Shown here piece by piece: positions 24,341 through 33,781 of a stretch of 64,000 nucleotides of DNA; the stretch's first letter is position 1, and every line of letters begins with the position of its first letter. Source of the DNA: Aequorivita todarodis (GTDB lineage Bacteria; Bacteroidota; Bacteroidia; Flavobacteriales; Flavobacteriaceae); NCBI RefSeq assembly GCF_028561335.1, contig NZ_JAQQTG010000016.1:129704-193703 (forward strand), read 5' to 3'. The notes below the pieces were generated by a model. That model saw nothing but the letters and a program-made list of their open reading frames with translations. It was not told the DNA's origin and did not search any database. The translations under genes were made by a program, and so were the position numbers.

Positions 24341-26296
24341 ATGGCCGAAGAAAATAAAAATAAAAAAAGCGAATCAAAACGACCGAAACCCAATTATTAT
24401 TGGATCTATGCGGCGATAATACTTTTGTTTTTTGGCATCCAGATTTTTGGCGGCGGCAGTTGGTCGCAGCCCGAAAAAACAAACCAGGCAAAGTTTGAGG
24501 AATTTTTGAAAAATGGCGATGTTAAAAAAGTTGACATCATCAACAAAAAAATCGCAAAAGTTTATCTTACCGATGAAGCCAAACAAAAGGAGATCCATTC
24601 CAAAAAAGGGAATACTCCCGCATTTCTGGCTCCCGGCCCGAACGATCCCGATTATCAATTTGAGTTTGGTGACCTTCAACTCTTTCAAAAAGATTTTCAG
24701 GAGATAAAAGCGGAAAACCATTTGTCCACCTCTTTAAATTTCGAAACAGACAATAATGTTTGGGGCGATATTTTAATGGGAATCTTGCCTTTTGTTATCA
24801 TTATCGCTATTTGGATTTTTATTATGCGCCGCATGTCTTCGGGCGCTGGTGGCGGTGCTGGCGGGCAATTATTCAATATTGGCAAATCCAAGGCAAAACT
24901 TTTTGACGAGAAGACGGATGTAAAAACCACTTTCAAGGATGTTGCCGGTTTAGAAGGCGCCAAGGAAGAAGTTCAGGAAATTGTGGATTTCTTGAAACAA
25001 CCCGATAAATATACATCTTTGGGAGGTAAAATTCCTAAGGGAGCTTTGTTGGTTGGCCCTCCGGGAACCGGTAAAACCCTCCTGGCCAGAGCCGTGGCGG
25101 GCGAAGCCCAAGTTCCATTCTTCTCGCTTTCGGGCTCCGATTTTGTTGAAATGTTTGTGGGCGTGGGTGCTTCCCGTGTTCGCGATCTTTTTAAACAGGC
25201 AAAAGACAAGGCTCCGGCAATTATCTTTATTGATGAAATCGATGCTATTGGCCGTGCCCGTGGAAAGAATAACTTCTCCGGAAGCAATGACGAACGCGAA
25301 AATACTTTGAACCAACTGCTTACCGAAATGGACGGTTTCGGAACCAATACAAACGTAATCGTTTTGGCCGCAACAAACCGAGCCGATGTTTTGGATAAAG
25401 CTTTGATGCGTGCCGGACGTTTTGACAGGCAGATTTATGTGGACCTTCCAGACGTACGCGAGCGCAAGGAAATATTTGAAGTACACTTGCGCCCCATTAA
25501 AAAAGACACCGAGCTGGATACAGATTTTCTTGCAAAACAGACTCCGGGGTTCTCTGGGGCAGACATTGCGAATGTTTGTAACGAAGCTGCGCTAATCGCC
25601 GCCCGAAATGGTAAAAAATTCGTGGACAAACAGGATTTCCTTGATGCGGTTGACAGAATTGTTGGCGGCTTGGAAAAGAAAAATAAAATAATGACGGTGG
25701 ACGAAAAACGCGCTATTGCTTTCCATGAAGCGGGCCACGCCACCGTAAGCTGGATGCTTGAGCATGCCGCGCCATTGGTGAAAGTAACTATCGTTCCCCG
25801 GGGGCAGTCTTTAGGAGCTGCTTGGTATTTGCCAGAAGAGCGCCTTATTATCCATCCAGAGCAGATGCTGGATGAAATGTGCGCTGCCTTGGGCGGACGG
25901 GCCGCTGAAAAGGTTATTTTCAACCGAATTTCCACAGGAGCGTTGAGCGATCTTGAAAAAGTGACCAAACAGGCCCGCGCAATGGTAACCATTTACGGCC
26001 TGAACGACAAAATTGGAAACCTAACGTATTACGACAGTAGCGGACAGTCTGAATACAACTTTAGCAAGCCGTACAGTGAAAAAACTGCCGAGCTTATAGA
26101 CCAGGAAATTTCAAAACTTATAGAGGAACAATACGAGCGGGCGGTAAAAATCTTGGAAGAAAACAAAGATAAACTTACCGAGCTGGCAAACGTACTTTTA
26201 GAGAAAGAAGTGATTTTCAAGGACAACCTCCAAAAAATATTTGGCGATCGTCCTTTTGAGACACCGGAAGAAGTAACAAGAGTGGCAACAACTTAA
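24341..26296 (+). CDS. ftsH: ATP-dependent zinc metalloprotease FtsH
   Basis: Membrane protease for quality control and regulated turnover. The 651 residues hold two membrane segments (about 20-40 and 140-165) around a periplasmic domain. Then follow a Gly-rich linker, Walker A VGPPGTGKTLLA (about 238-249), Walker B IIFIDEIDAIGR, the second region of homology ATNRADVLDKALMRAGRFDR and the zinc site AFHEAGHATV (about 462). The gene is complete. It is followed by LUD and cdsA, so membrane protein turnover and lipid synthesis are linked by position. Confidence 0.98.
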   Translation: MAEENKNKKSESKRPKPNYYWIYAAIILLFFGIQIFGGGSWSQPEKTNQAKFEEFLKNGDVKKVDIINKKIAKVYLTDEAKQKEIHSKKGNTPAFLAPGPNDPDYQFEFGDLQLFQKDFQEIKAENHLSTSLNFETDNNVWGDILMGILPFVIIIAIWIFIMRRMSSGAGGGAGGQLFNIGKSKAKLFDEKTDVKTTFKDVAGLEGAKEEVQEIVDFLKQPDKYTSLGGKIPKGALLVGPPGTGKTLLARAVAGEAQVPFFSLSGSDFVEMFVGVGASRVRDLFKQAKDKAPAIIFIDEIDAIGRARGKNNFSGSNDERENTLNQLLTEMDGFGTNTNVIVLAATNRADVLDKALMRAGRFDRQIYVDLPDVRERKEIFEVHLRPIKKDTELDTDFLAKQTPGFSGADIANVCNEAALIAARNGKKFVDKQDFLDAVDRIVGGLEKKNKIMTVDEKRAIAFHEAGHATVSWMLEHAAPLVKVTIVPRGQSLGAAWYLPEERLIIHPEQMLDEMCAALGGRAAEKVIFNRISTGALSDLEKVTKQARAMVTIYGLNDKIGNLTYYDSSGQSEYNFSKPYSEKTAELIDQEISKLIEEQYERAVKILEENKDKLTELANVLLEKEVIFKDNLQKIFGDRPFETPEEVTRVATT

Positions 26297-26405
26297 CGGG
26301 TGCCTATTTTTTATTTCGTTTTAATTTTTTTTGGTAACACAACTTCAATATAGATTTTATATATTTGAAGTATAACGTATATACGAACTCCTCAATTAAT
26401 TATTA

Positions 26406-27017
26406 ATGAGTCTGTTTAAAAGACTTTTAAACCCAAACTATAAATCGGAAGAAAAGGCCAAGCGCGCCGAGAAAGCCGATCATAGCAGTTATTACCCTGA
26501 GCAAAAACTTCCCATTGACGAGAAATTTACCTATAATTTTAAAAATAACGGGGGTAAATTTATCTATTGCGAAAACTGGGAAGAGGTAACCGAAGCTTTT
26601 GATAATATAATGATCGAAAACGATTGGTATGAGCAGGAAGTATTTTGTGTAAACGATATGCTCTCCAAAAAATTTGATGGTTTCAACCTCAACTTTACAA
26701 AAAATACCGATTCAAAATTCTTTCTTTCCACCTGCGAATCTTTGGTTTCAAACAACGGTTCCATCTTGCTTTCCTCAAACCAAATAAAAGAAAAGAAACT
26801 GAAGGAACTGCCCTCAAACTTTGTGATTTTTGCAACAACCAGCCAGATTGTTGATAGTATAAGCGAAGGCTTGCGGGTTATAAAAAACCAAAGTTCCGGT
26901 TCCATTCCCAGTAACATTACTACCATTCAAGACTTTGAAACCGAAAAAGAAAAGGATTTTATGAGTTATGGAAGTAGCACAAAAAACCTATATTTGTTGC
27001 TACTGGAAGACTTATAA
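26406..27017 (+). CDS. LUD (LutC-like) domain protein
   Basis: 203 residues with a LUD fold. Conserved features are FIYCENWEEVTEAFDNI, DSKFFLSTCESLVSNNGSIL (the family's 'ADTGTL'-like position) and PSNFVIFATTSQIVDSISEG. The family includes lactate-utilisation protein LutC, but no lutA or lutB lies near. Here it occupies the conserved ftsH-LUD-cdsA position, so a role in membrane lipid or stress physiology is as likely as lactate oxidation. cdsA starts one base after its stop. Confidence 0.82.
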   Translation: MSLFKRLLNPNYKSEEKAKRAEKADHSSYYPEQKLPIDEKFTYNFKNNGGKFIYCENWEEVTEAFDNIMIENDWYEQEVFCVNDMLSKKFDGFNLNFTKNTDSKFFLSTCESLVSNNGSILLSSNQIKEKKLKELPSNFVIFATTSQIVDSISEGLRVIKNQSSGSIPSNITTIQDFETEKEKDFMSYGSSTKNLYLLLLEDL

Positions 27018-27018
27018 T

Positions 27019-27852
27019 ATGAAGGAAATTCTCGTGCGGACCCTCTCGGGCGTATTATACATTTCGATCATCATCTTTGCAATGTTCACTTCGCGCGAAT
27101 GGTTTATGGGGCTTTTTTTCGTACTTGCAATTATTACTTTAAGCGAATATTTAAAACTGGTGCACCTTACCAGCTATCTTGCCTATTTTCTACTTGCGGC
27201 CGCCTTTTACTTTTTAAGCTATGACGTTTTTGCCGATAATGCCGTCTATCTTCTTTTGATTTTAAGTGGCTTCGTCAATCTTTTTTTATTGAAAGACGTA
27301 TTGTGGACCAGCAAAATCCCGATGTTTGAAAAGAAAAAATACATTACCGTGGTATTCTACATTATTAGCGGCTTCGTTTTTCTTACCCTTATCCCTGTAA
27401 TGAATATTGACGGCAGGTTTATGCCAGAAATCATAGTGGCGGTTTTTGTATTGGTTTGGAGCAATGATACCTTTGCATACCTCATCGGTTCAAAATTCGG
27501 AAAACATAAACTCCTGGAACGCGTTTCGCCCAAAAAGACCGTTGAAGGTTTTGTTGGCGGTTTATTGGGGGCTCTTTTGGCGGGATTTGTTATCTTTAAG
27601 GTATTAGAAAATTATCGTCCGATGGAAGCCGAAAAGTATCCGCTGTGGACTTGGATTGTAATGGCAATGATCATTTGCGTTTTCGGAACTATTGGTGATT
27701 TGATCCAATCAAAGTTTAAAAGACAGGCTGGCGTTAAGGACAGCGGAATTATTATGCCCGGGCACGGCGGATTGTATGACCGGTTGGACAGTATTATTTA
27801 TGCCAGCCCTTTTGTATATGCATTTTTATTAATTGTTGACAATGTTTCATAA
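27019..27852 (+). CDS. cdsA: Phosphatidate cytidylyltransferase
   Basis: Makes CDP-diacylglycerol from phosphatidate and CTP in the inner membrane. The ATG at 27019 (MKEILVRTLSGVLYISIIIF) is chosen over an in-frame ATG 51 bp upstream that lies inside the LUD gene. It has about seven to eight helices. The signature region includes SNDTFAYLIGSKFGKHKL, RVSPKKTVEGFVGG and GTIGDLIQSKFKRQAGVKDSG, ending in MPGHGGLYDRLDS. Its end overlaps psd by 11 bp. Confidence 0.96.
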   Translation: MKEILVRTLSGVLYISIIIFAMFTSREWFMGLFFVLAIITLSEYLKLVHLTSYLAYFLLAAAFYFLSYDVFADNAVYLLLILSGFVNLFLLKDVLWTSKIPMFEKKKYITVVFYIISGFVFLTLIPVMNIDGRFMPEIIVAVFVLVWSNDTFAYLIGSKFGKHKLLERVSPKKTVEGFVGGLLGALLAGFVIFKVLENYRPMEAEKYPLWTWIVMAMIICVFGTIGDLIQSKFKRQAGVKDSGIIMPGHGGLYDRLDSIIYASPFVYAFLLIVDNVS

Positions 27853-28492
27853 AGAAGGTTTCAAGATTATTTTTATAGCGCTGGCAGTCGTTATTGGGCT
27901 TAGCCTTTTAGCCAATGTATTTGTGGCAAACCCGACCATTCGCGGAGGAATTATTATTTCGCTGATTATTCTGCTGCTGCTGGTGCTACAGTTTTTCAGA
28001 AATCCAAAGCGCAATTTTTTAGTACATCCCGAGCGGGTTCTATCTTCCGTCGATGGAAAAGTTGTTGTTATTGAAGAAGTTTTTGAGAAGGAATATTTCA
28101 ACGATAAAAGATTACAGGTTTCAGTCTTCATGAGCCCCATAAACGTTCACGTAACCCGCTATCCCGTGGGCGGAAAGGTGGTTTACAGCAAATATCACCC
28201 GGGAAAATTCTTAGTGGCGTGGCACCCAAAATCTTCCGAGGAAAACGAACGCACCACGGTAGTGGTAAATAATGAAACTTTTGGAGACGTGCTTTTCAGG
28301 CAGATTGCCGGCGCTATGGCCAAACGGATTGTCAATTACGCCGAAGCGGGCCAAGAGGTAGAACAAGCTTCGGACAGCGGTTTTATAAAATTTGGATCGC
28401 GCGTGGATATCTTCCTTCCGCTGGATGCAAAAATTAAGGTAACCCTGAACCAAAAAGTTAAAGGTGGAATTTCAATAATTGCCGAAAAATAA
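27842..28492 (+). CDS. psd: Phosphatidylserine decarboxylase, short form
   Basis: Makes phosphatidylethanolamine. The ATG at 27842 (MFHKEGFKIIFI) overlaps cdsA. Two membrane segments (about 10-55) precede the decarboxylase domain with VSSVDGKVVVIEE-like and MSPINVHVTRYPVGG (catalytic His) motifs. The self-cleavage site is seen in IKFGSRVDIFLP, where the Ser after Gly would become the pyruvoyl group. The 216-residue length fits the short proenzyme type. The stop overlaps the next ATG (TAATG). Confidence 0.94.
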   Translation: MFHKEGFKIIFIALAVVIGLSLLANVFVANPTIRGGIIISLIILLLLVLQFFRNPKRNFLVHPERVLSSVDGKVVVIEEVFEKEYFNDKRLQVSVFMSPINVHVTRYPVGGKVVYSKYHPGKFLVAWHPKSSEENERTTVVVNNETFGDVLFRQIAGAMAKRIVNYAEAGQEVEQASDSGFIKFGSRVDIFLPLDAKIKVTLNQKVKGGISIIAEK

Positions 28493-28758
28493 TGACTTCA
28501 GAAGAGCTTGATATAGCCTTTAGAAATGCCGTGAAGAGCATTAATGAGCACACAGAGCCTTTTCCCGCAGATGTGCTCTTGCGGTTATATGCCTACTACA
28601 AACGCGCAACGAATGATGCCGACATTCCCAGTGGTGGCAAGCCGCATATCTCGGCATTTAAGACCAACGCACTTTTCCAAACGCGCGGCCTTACCGAGGA
28701 CGAGGCCAAACAACTCTACATCGAGGCCGTTAATCAATACTTTTTGTACCGAAAGTAA
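28492..28758 (+). CDS. Acyl-CoA-binding protein (ACBP)
   Basis: Binds long-chain acyl-CoA in the cytoplasm. The 88 residues follow the ACBP pattern: FRNAVKSINEH, PADVLLRLYAYYKRATNDAD (the LYxxYKxAT core), AFKTNALFQTRGL, EDEAKQLYIEAVNQY. It is translationally coupled to psd by TAATG. In an operon with cdsA and psd it may supply or buffer acyl-CoA for phospholipid synthesis (inference). Confidence 0.88.
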   Translation: MTSEELDIAFRNAVKSINEHTEPFPADVLLRLYAYYKRATNDADIPSGGKPHISAFKTNALFQTRGLTEDEAKQLYIEAVNQYFLYRK

Positions 28759-29001
28759 TCAGGCCTGCTGTGCCTTGTTGAATTTTATCTCGTACTCCTC
28801 AATAGCTTCCCTAATCTTTTCCACATTTTCCGAAGCGCGTTCATGTGCGCCTTCCATTGCTTTTTCAAGGTCTTTATCGGGATGTTGAAATAAGTCGGTA
28901 ATCACGTGGTTAATCTTGTCGATGATACTTTTTTGAGTGTTTTTGATGTCCTCCAATTTGTGGAGCATCGACTGCATTTGTTCATACTTTGCTTGGTCCA
29001 T
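28759..29001 (-). CDS. Small helical protein of unknown function
   Basis: 80 residues, MDQAKYEQMQSMLHKLEDIK to KFNKAQQA, with heptad-like spacing of hydrophobics throughout. It probably forms a helical bundle or coiled coil. There is no signal peptide. Its stop is adjacent to that of the ACBP gene, tail to tail. No family recognised. Confidence 0.7.
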   Translation of the reverse strand: MDQAKYEQMQSMLHKLEDIKNTQKSIIDKINHVITDLFQHPDKDLEKAMEGAHERASENVEKIREAIEEYEIKFNKAQQA

Positions 29002-29101
29002 AATTGTTCAGTTTTGAAGCAAGTTACACTCAAATGCAGTTGAAAATGAATAAATTAACCTGGATTTAGAATAAATTAAGAGATTTTAACGCGTTCAGAG
29101 T

Positions 29102-31759
29102 TTACTTCAGTCCCGCCAAACTCGCCTTCAAAGTTTCAATCTTTGCAAGCGCATCTGCCTCTTTCTGTCTTTCCAAAGCAACTACTTGTTCCGGAGCGCC
29201 GCTCACAAAACGTTCGTTCTTCAGTTTGCCCTGCACGCTTTTTAGGAAACCTTCGGTGTATTTCAATTCTTCGGAAAGCTTTGCCATTTCTTCTTCAACG
29301 TTAATTGCCCCAGCAATCGGTATAAAATATTCGTTGCTCTTTACACGGAAAGTCAATGCCCCGTCCAGTTTTTCTGAGATGTAATTCAATTCTGAAATAT
29401 TGCCGAGTTTTGAAATCACGGCGTCAAATTCCTTGGAAGCATTGTCGTTGTTCAACACCGAAAGTTCGATCGTATCTTTAAAGGAAATATTCTTCTCTTT
29501 CCGAATGGTTCTGATCCCTGAGATTACTTCGGAAGCAAATTCGAAATCCTTTATTATTTTTTCATCAAAAGCTTCCTGTTTTGGCCATTCTGAAATTATC
29601 AAGGCTTCGGAAATGTCGCGCTGGGTAATGTGTTGCCAAATTTCTTCTGAAATGAAAGGCACGAAAGGATGCAATATTTTTAAATTATCTTCCAAAACGG
29701 AAATCACTTCCAAATAAGTTTTCTCTGAAATTTTTTCCCCAAAAGGCGGTTTTACCATTTCCAAAAGCCACGAACAGAAATCGTCCCAAACCAATTTATA
29801 GGTTGCCATCAAGGCATCGCTGATGCGGTATTTGCTGTAATGGTCTTCAATTTCGGCAAGCGTTTTTTGGAATTTGCTGCGGTACCATTTTAGGGCAATG
29901 ATGTCGCTTTGCGATTGTTCCTTTTCCAAATCAACTTCCCAGCCATCAATCAATCGGTAGGCGTTCCAGATTTTGTTTACAAAGGCACTTCCCTGTTTGC
30001 AAAGATCTTCGTCAAACATTAAATCATTCCCTGCTGGCGAGCTCAAAAGCATCCCCACACGCACGCCATCGGCTCCGTAGGTATCCATCAAATCAATTGG
30101 ATCTGGCGAGTTACCGAGCGATTTGCTCATCTTTCGGCGCTGCTTATCGCGAACAATTCCCGTTAGGTAAACATTTGTGAAAGGCTTTTCGTTTCTGTAT
30201 TCATAACCTGCGATAATCATACGGGCTACCCAAAAGAAAAGAATTTCGGGGGCGGTAACGAGGTCGTTGGTTGGGTAGTAATAATTTATTTCTTTGTTGT
30301 CTGGCTCTAAAATTCCATTAAATACTGAAATAGGCCATAACCAAGATGAAAACCATGTATCGAGCGCGTCCGGATCTTGGGTTAGATCCGCAGCTTTTAA
30401 TTGGTCATTGCCAGTTTTTTCTTGCGCTAATTTTACCGCTTCTTCAATGTTTTCCGCAACTACAAAATCCTCTTTTCCGTCGCCATAGAAATATGCGGGA
30501 ATTTGCTGTCCCCACCACAATTGGCGGGAGATGTTCCAATCGCGAACGTTTTCCATCCAGTGGCGATAAGTGTTAACGAACTTTTCGGGAACTAAGTTTA
30601 CGTCTTTTTCCAGCACGGCATCCAAAGCAGGTTGCGCAAGCTCCTTCATTTTAAGGAACCACTGATCGCTCAGTTTTGGTTCTATCACAGCGCCGGTTCT
30701 TTCACTGGTTCCAACCTTGTGCATATGTGTTTCAATTTTTGAAACCACGCCCATTGCTTCCAGTTCCTTTACAATTTCCTTTCGAACCACAAAACGGTCT
30801 TTTCCTTCGTAATGAAGGCCAAAACTGTTTAGGGTTCCGTCATCATTGAGAATATCAACTATTTCAAGATTATGCTTATCGCCAAGCATTTTATCATTCT
30901 CATCGTGGGCAGGTGTAACTTTTAGACACCCTGTTCCGAATTCCACATCAACATATTCGTCTTCAATGATTGGAATTACACGATTGCAAACCGGAACGAT
31001 GGCTTTTTTGCCGCGCAGGTGTGCAAAACGCTCGTCATTAGGGTTTATGCAGATTGCAGTATCGCCGAGAATGGTTTCGGGACGCGTAGTAGCAATGGTT
31101 AAAGCCTCCCCCGACCCCTCCAGAGGAGGGGAGCCATCCTCGTTAAGAATTTTATAGTTTAAGTAATAGAGATTGCCTTGTTTTTCTTCGTAAATAACTT
31201 CTTCGTCAGAAAGGGTGGTCTTTGCCTGCGGATCCCAATTTACCATTCGGTAGCCGCGGTAAATGTTTCCTTTTCGGTATAGATCAACAAATACCTTTAT
31301 CACAGAAGCTGACATATCTTCATCCATGGTGAACTTGGTGCGTTCCCAATCGCAGGAGGCGCCGAGTTTCTTCAACTGTTCCAAAATAATCCCACCGTGT
31401 TTGTGGGTCCATTCCCAAGCGTGCTCCAAAAATTCCTCGCGCGTAAGGGTTGCCTTGTCAATTCCTTCGGCTTTCAATTTTGCTACAACTTTGGCCTCGG
31501 TAGCAATGGAAGCGTGGTCCGTGCCCGGTACCCAGCAAGCATTATAGCCCTGCAGACGCGCACGGCGGATCAAAACATCCTGTAAGGTATTGTTGAGCAT
31601 GTGGCCCATATGCAAAACTCCCGTAACATTCGGCGGAGGGATGACAATGGTGTATGGCGTTCTTTCGTCAACTTCTGAATGGAAATATTTATTCTCCATC
31701 CAGTAGCTATACCACTTGTTTTCAGTCTGTTTTGCATTATATTTTGCCTCTAAAGCCAT
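29102..31759 (-). CDS. valS: Valyl-tRNA synthetase
   Basis: Charges tRNA-Val. The ATG at 31759 ([20 protein letters not shown]) is preferred to one 33 bp upstream. Motifs are the HIGH-type [14 protein letters not shown], the editing-domain [13 protein letters not shown], the ARMIIAGYE region, KMSKS in [14 protein letters not shown], and a C-terminal coiled coil ([20 protein letters not shown]). Between the first editing-domain strand and TIATTRPE, the protein has an extra segment ([12 protein letters not shown]) encoded by a G-rich palindromic element at 31104-31134. The frame is intact. Confidence 0.97.
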   Translation of the reverse strand: MALEAKYNAKQTENKWYSYWMENKYFHSEVDERTPYTIVIPPPNVTGVLHMGHMLNNTLQDVLIRRARLQGYNACWVPGTDHASIATEAKVVAKLKAEGIDKATLTREEFLEHAWEWTHKHGGIILEQLKKLGASCDWERTKFTMDEDMSASVIKVFVDLYRKGNIYRGYRMVNWDPQAKTTLSDEEVIYEEKQGNLYYLNYKILNEDGSPPLEGSGEALTIATTRPETILGDTAICINPNDERFAHLRGKKAIVPVCNRVIPIIEDEYVDVEFGTGCLKVTPAHDENDKMLGDKHNLEIVDILNDDGTLNSFGLHYEGKDRFVVRKEIVKELEAMGVVSKIETHMHKVGTSERTGAVIEPKLSDQWFLKMKELAQPALDAVLEKDVNLVPEKFVNTYRHWMENVRDWNISRQLWWGQQIPAYFYGDGKEDFVVAENIEEAVKLAQEKTGNDQLKAADLTQDPDALDTWFSSWLWPISVFNGILEPDNKEINYYYPTNDLVTAPEILFFWVARMIIAGYEYRNEKPFTNVYLTGIVRDKQRRKMSKSLGNSPDPIDLMDTYGADGVRVGMLLSSPAGNDLMFDEDLCKQGSAFVNKIWNAYRLIDGWEVDLEKEQSQSDIIALKWYRSKFQKTLAEIEDHYSKYRISDALMATYKLVWDDFCSWLLEMVKPPFGEKISEKTYLEVISVLEDNLKILHPFVPFISEEIWQHITQRDISEALIISEWPKQEAFDEKIIKDFEFASEVISGIRTIRKEKNISFKDTIELSVLNNDNASKEFDAVISKLGNISELNYISEKLDGALTFRVKSNEYFIPIAGAINVEEEMAKLSEELKYTEGFLKSVQGKLKNERFVSGAPEQVVALERQKEADALAKIETLKASLAGLK
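31104..31134. repeat. CCCCTCC/GGAGGGG palindromic element inside valS
   Basis: In the valS sense the DNA has CCCCTCC-TCT-GGAGGGG followed by TCGGGGGAGGC. This is the same architecture as the intergenic elements at 13644 and 38694 (CCCC...GGGG plus a T-rich spacer and G-run). It stays in frame and adds about 10-12 residues. Confidence 0.6.
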
Positions 31760-31789
31760 ACTTTGGTCTGGTATTTGTGTAATGAGTTG

Positions 31790-31797
31790 CAAAAGTA
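31790..31797 (-). promoter_or_regulatory. -7 box TACTTTTG of valS
   Basis: TACTTTTG followed by CAAC on the minus strand matches TAnnTTTG, 30 bp before the valS ATG. No clear -33 box is seen. Confidence 0.5.
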
Positions 31798-31887
31798 AAT
31801 ATATCTAAAGGATAATAAAAGTGAATAAGTTATTTTGCTTGTTGTTCAAAAGTTATATACTTTAGCAATCATTAAAAACATAAAATC

Positions 31888-32283
31888 ATGAAAAAATTAG
31901 CTCTTATGGCTCTTGTTGCCCTTATCGGTTTTACCGCACAGGCGCAGCAAGCAAAAATCAGTTTCAAGGAAGACACCGTGGATTACGGCACTATCGCAAA
32001 AGGCAGTGACGGCGTTCGCTTATTTGAGTTCACTAACACTGGCGATGCCCCGCTTATTATTAGTGATGTAAAATCCAGCTGTGGTTGTACTGTCCCGAAA
32101 AAACCGGACGGACCCATTGCTCCCGGTGCCAGTAGCACTATTCAGGTAAAGTATGACACAAACCGTGTTGGCCCAATCAGAAAGACCATTACGGTTTATT
32201 CCAACGCCAGCGAACCTATGGTAGCTTTAAAAATAAAGGGAGAAGTGATGAACGACTCCAGCAGTGTTTTGGAAAAAAGCTAA
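31888..32283 (+). CDS. DUF1573 secreted Ig-like protein
   Basis: 131 residues with signal peptide MKKLALMALVALIGFTAQAQ. The mature part has the DUF1573 (ASH/MSP-like beta-sandwich) pattern: DTVDYGTIAKGSDGVRLFEF, NTGDAPLIISDVKSSCGCT, PIAPGASSTIQVKYDTNRVG, KTITVYSNA. The SSCGCT cysteines are typical of the family. Function unknown, periplasm or cell surface. A strong terminator follows. Confidence 0.9.
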   Translation: MKKLALMALVALIGFTAQAQQAKISFKEDTVDYGTIAKGSDGVRLFEFTNTGDAPLIISDVKSSCGCTVPKKPDGPIAPGASSTIQVKYDTNRVGPIRKTITVYSNASEPMVALKIKGEVMNDSSSVLEKS

Positions 32284-32303
32284 ACAACTTTACTATTAAA
32301 GTT

Positions 32304-32341
32304 AAAATCGGCTGGAGCAAATGCTCCAGCCGATTTTTTTT
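32304..32341. terminator. Bidirectional terminator between DUF1573 and aspartyl protease genes
   Basis: AAAATCGGCTGGAGC pairs with GCTCCAGCCGATTTT around a 4-base loop, with A and T runs at the two sides. It serves convergent genes. Confidence 0.92.
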
Positions 32342-33668
32342 AGAACACACTTTTAAGGTAGAATTTTGTTTTATTTATAGCCCCATCCCTTCTATACTCC
32401 ATCGTTATCCGCTTTCCCTCTTCGCTGGAAAACAATTCAATTAATTGATGCAGTTTATATTCATAACAAGGTTTGCCGTTTATGGAAATAACCTCATCTC
32501 CTTTTTGGATTCCCGCCAATGCAGCCGGCGAACCTTCCCGAACATCTACAACCACATATTTGGGGACCAATGAAAAATGGACCTCGGTAGTTATGGAGAC
32601 GCTGTTTCTTGTAAAATTATCGTTTTGGTTTGCCCGGTTTGAATTCACGGCGGCCTGCCGTTCCTGTTTTACCAACTCCATTCCTTCGTGTTCCAACGTT
32701 AATCCACTCATATTGTAATGGAAGGGATCTTTAAATTTGCTGTTCTTCTTAAACCGCACCAGTTTTTTTCCATAATCGAAAGTAACCGTAAACCTGCTCA
32801 AGAATCCTCCGCCAACGCTGCCGTCGCGGTCTTCGTAATACCGTGCTTTCAAAATGGCATTTTCTTCGGGAAAAGAGGTGTTTACTTCCTTTAAATGATA
32901 TTTGCCCAAACTGAGTTCCGGAATTCTGGCGCGCTTGCCAAAAATGTTCCCACTGAGGCCCAGCCCCAAAAAGTCATTGAAATAATTTTTTGGGGATTCT
33001 TCAATAAAATCCTTGTCATCAAAAAGCCAAATCACATCGCTGGAGCCAGAATCTACCAATAGCTTTACTTCTTCCTGTTTTTCCCCTGAAGCTACATTTA
33101 GGGAAATATAGGGCTTGCCCGACACAAAATTCAATGGCAAATCCTCACATTTTCTGCACTTCTTCAACGGAAATCTCTGAGGGTCATAAACGGTTATGAC
33201 CTGTGTGGAATAACTGATCCTTACAATAAAATTCTGAAAAAAATCATTCCCCAGAATACCGTGGATCGGGATGCCCATTCGTGGCGAAAAATTGAGCGAA
33301 CTATCAAAAATTATGTAAAGGGCGTGGTTCCTATCTATGGCATCGCCAACTTTTACCGTATTGTTCAAGCTTTTCAAAGCCTTTACCGTTCCGCCCGGCC
33401 CCAAGCCCTGTAGAAGCACGGGGGAAGTGTTGCGTACCTGTACGCTATCTGCTTCCTCCAAACTAAAAAGAATGGTAGATTTAACGCCCGTATCGAGAAT
33501 AAAGGAAAGCGGAGTGCCGTTTATTTCCACCGCAACTATGGGTAGATTGTTTACCAATTGAAAAGGGATCCTGTCCCGCTTTCGGTCATTCTGCAAAAAA
33601 AAGCCAGACTGTGCCGCCAAGGAAGCAGAAACACACATAAAAAGAAAGATGATGAAGCTTTTATACAA
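32340..33668 (-). CDS. Two-lobed retropepsin-like aspartyl protease with PDZ domain
   Basis: Exported protease candidate. The signal peptide is MYKSFIIFLFMCVSASLAA, from a TTG start at 33668. Two half-domains each carry a catalytic Asp: SFILDTGVKSTILF (about residue 58) and KLLVDSGSSDVIW (about 207). A C-terminal PDZ domain follows (VDVREGSPAALAGIQKGDEV). Having both halves in one chain with a PDZ tail is usual for this Bacteroidota group. The substrate is unknown. Confidence 0.88.
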   Translation of the reverse strand: MYKSFIIFLFMCVSASLAAQSGFFLQNDRKRDRIPFQLVNNLPIVAVEINGTPLSFILDTGVKSTILFSLEEADSVQVRNTSPVLLQGLGPGGTVKALKSLNNTVKVGDAIDRNHALYIIFDSSLNFSPRMGIPIHGILGNDFFQNFIVRISYSTQVITVYDPQRFPLKKCRKCEDLPLNFVSGKPYISLNVASGEKQEEVKLLVDSGSSDVIWLFDDKDFIEESPKNYFNDFLGLGLSGNIFGKRARIPELSLGKYHLKEVNTSFPEENAILKARYYEDRDGSVGGGFLSRFTVTFDYGKKLVRFKKNSKFKDPFHYNMSGLTLEHEGMELVKQERQAAVNSNRANQNDNFTRNSVSITTEVHFSLVPKYVVVDVREGSPAALAGIQKGDEVISINGKPCYEYKLHQLIELFSSEEGKRITMEYRRDGAINKTKFYLKSVF

Positions 33669-33781
33669 ATTTTTGAGAATTTTTTGAGAACCATTGAAGA
33701 TATAAAAAAAAGGCGAATGTTGCTACAGGCACAATGGAATTATAAAATATATTTTGCAACTTTGCCACAAACCAATTCACT

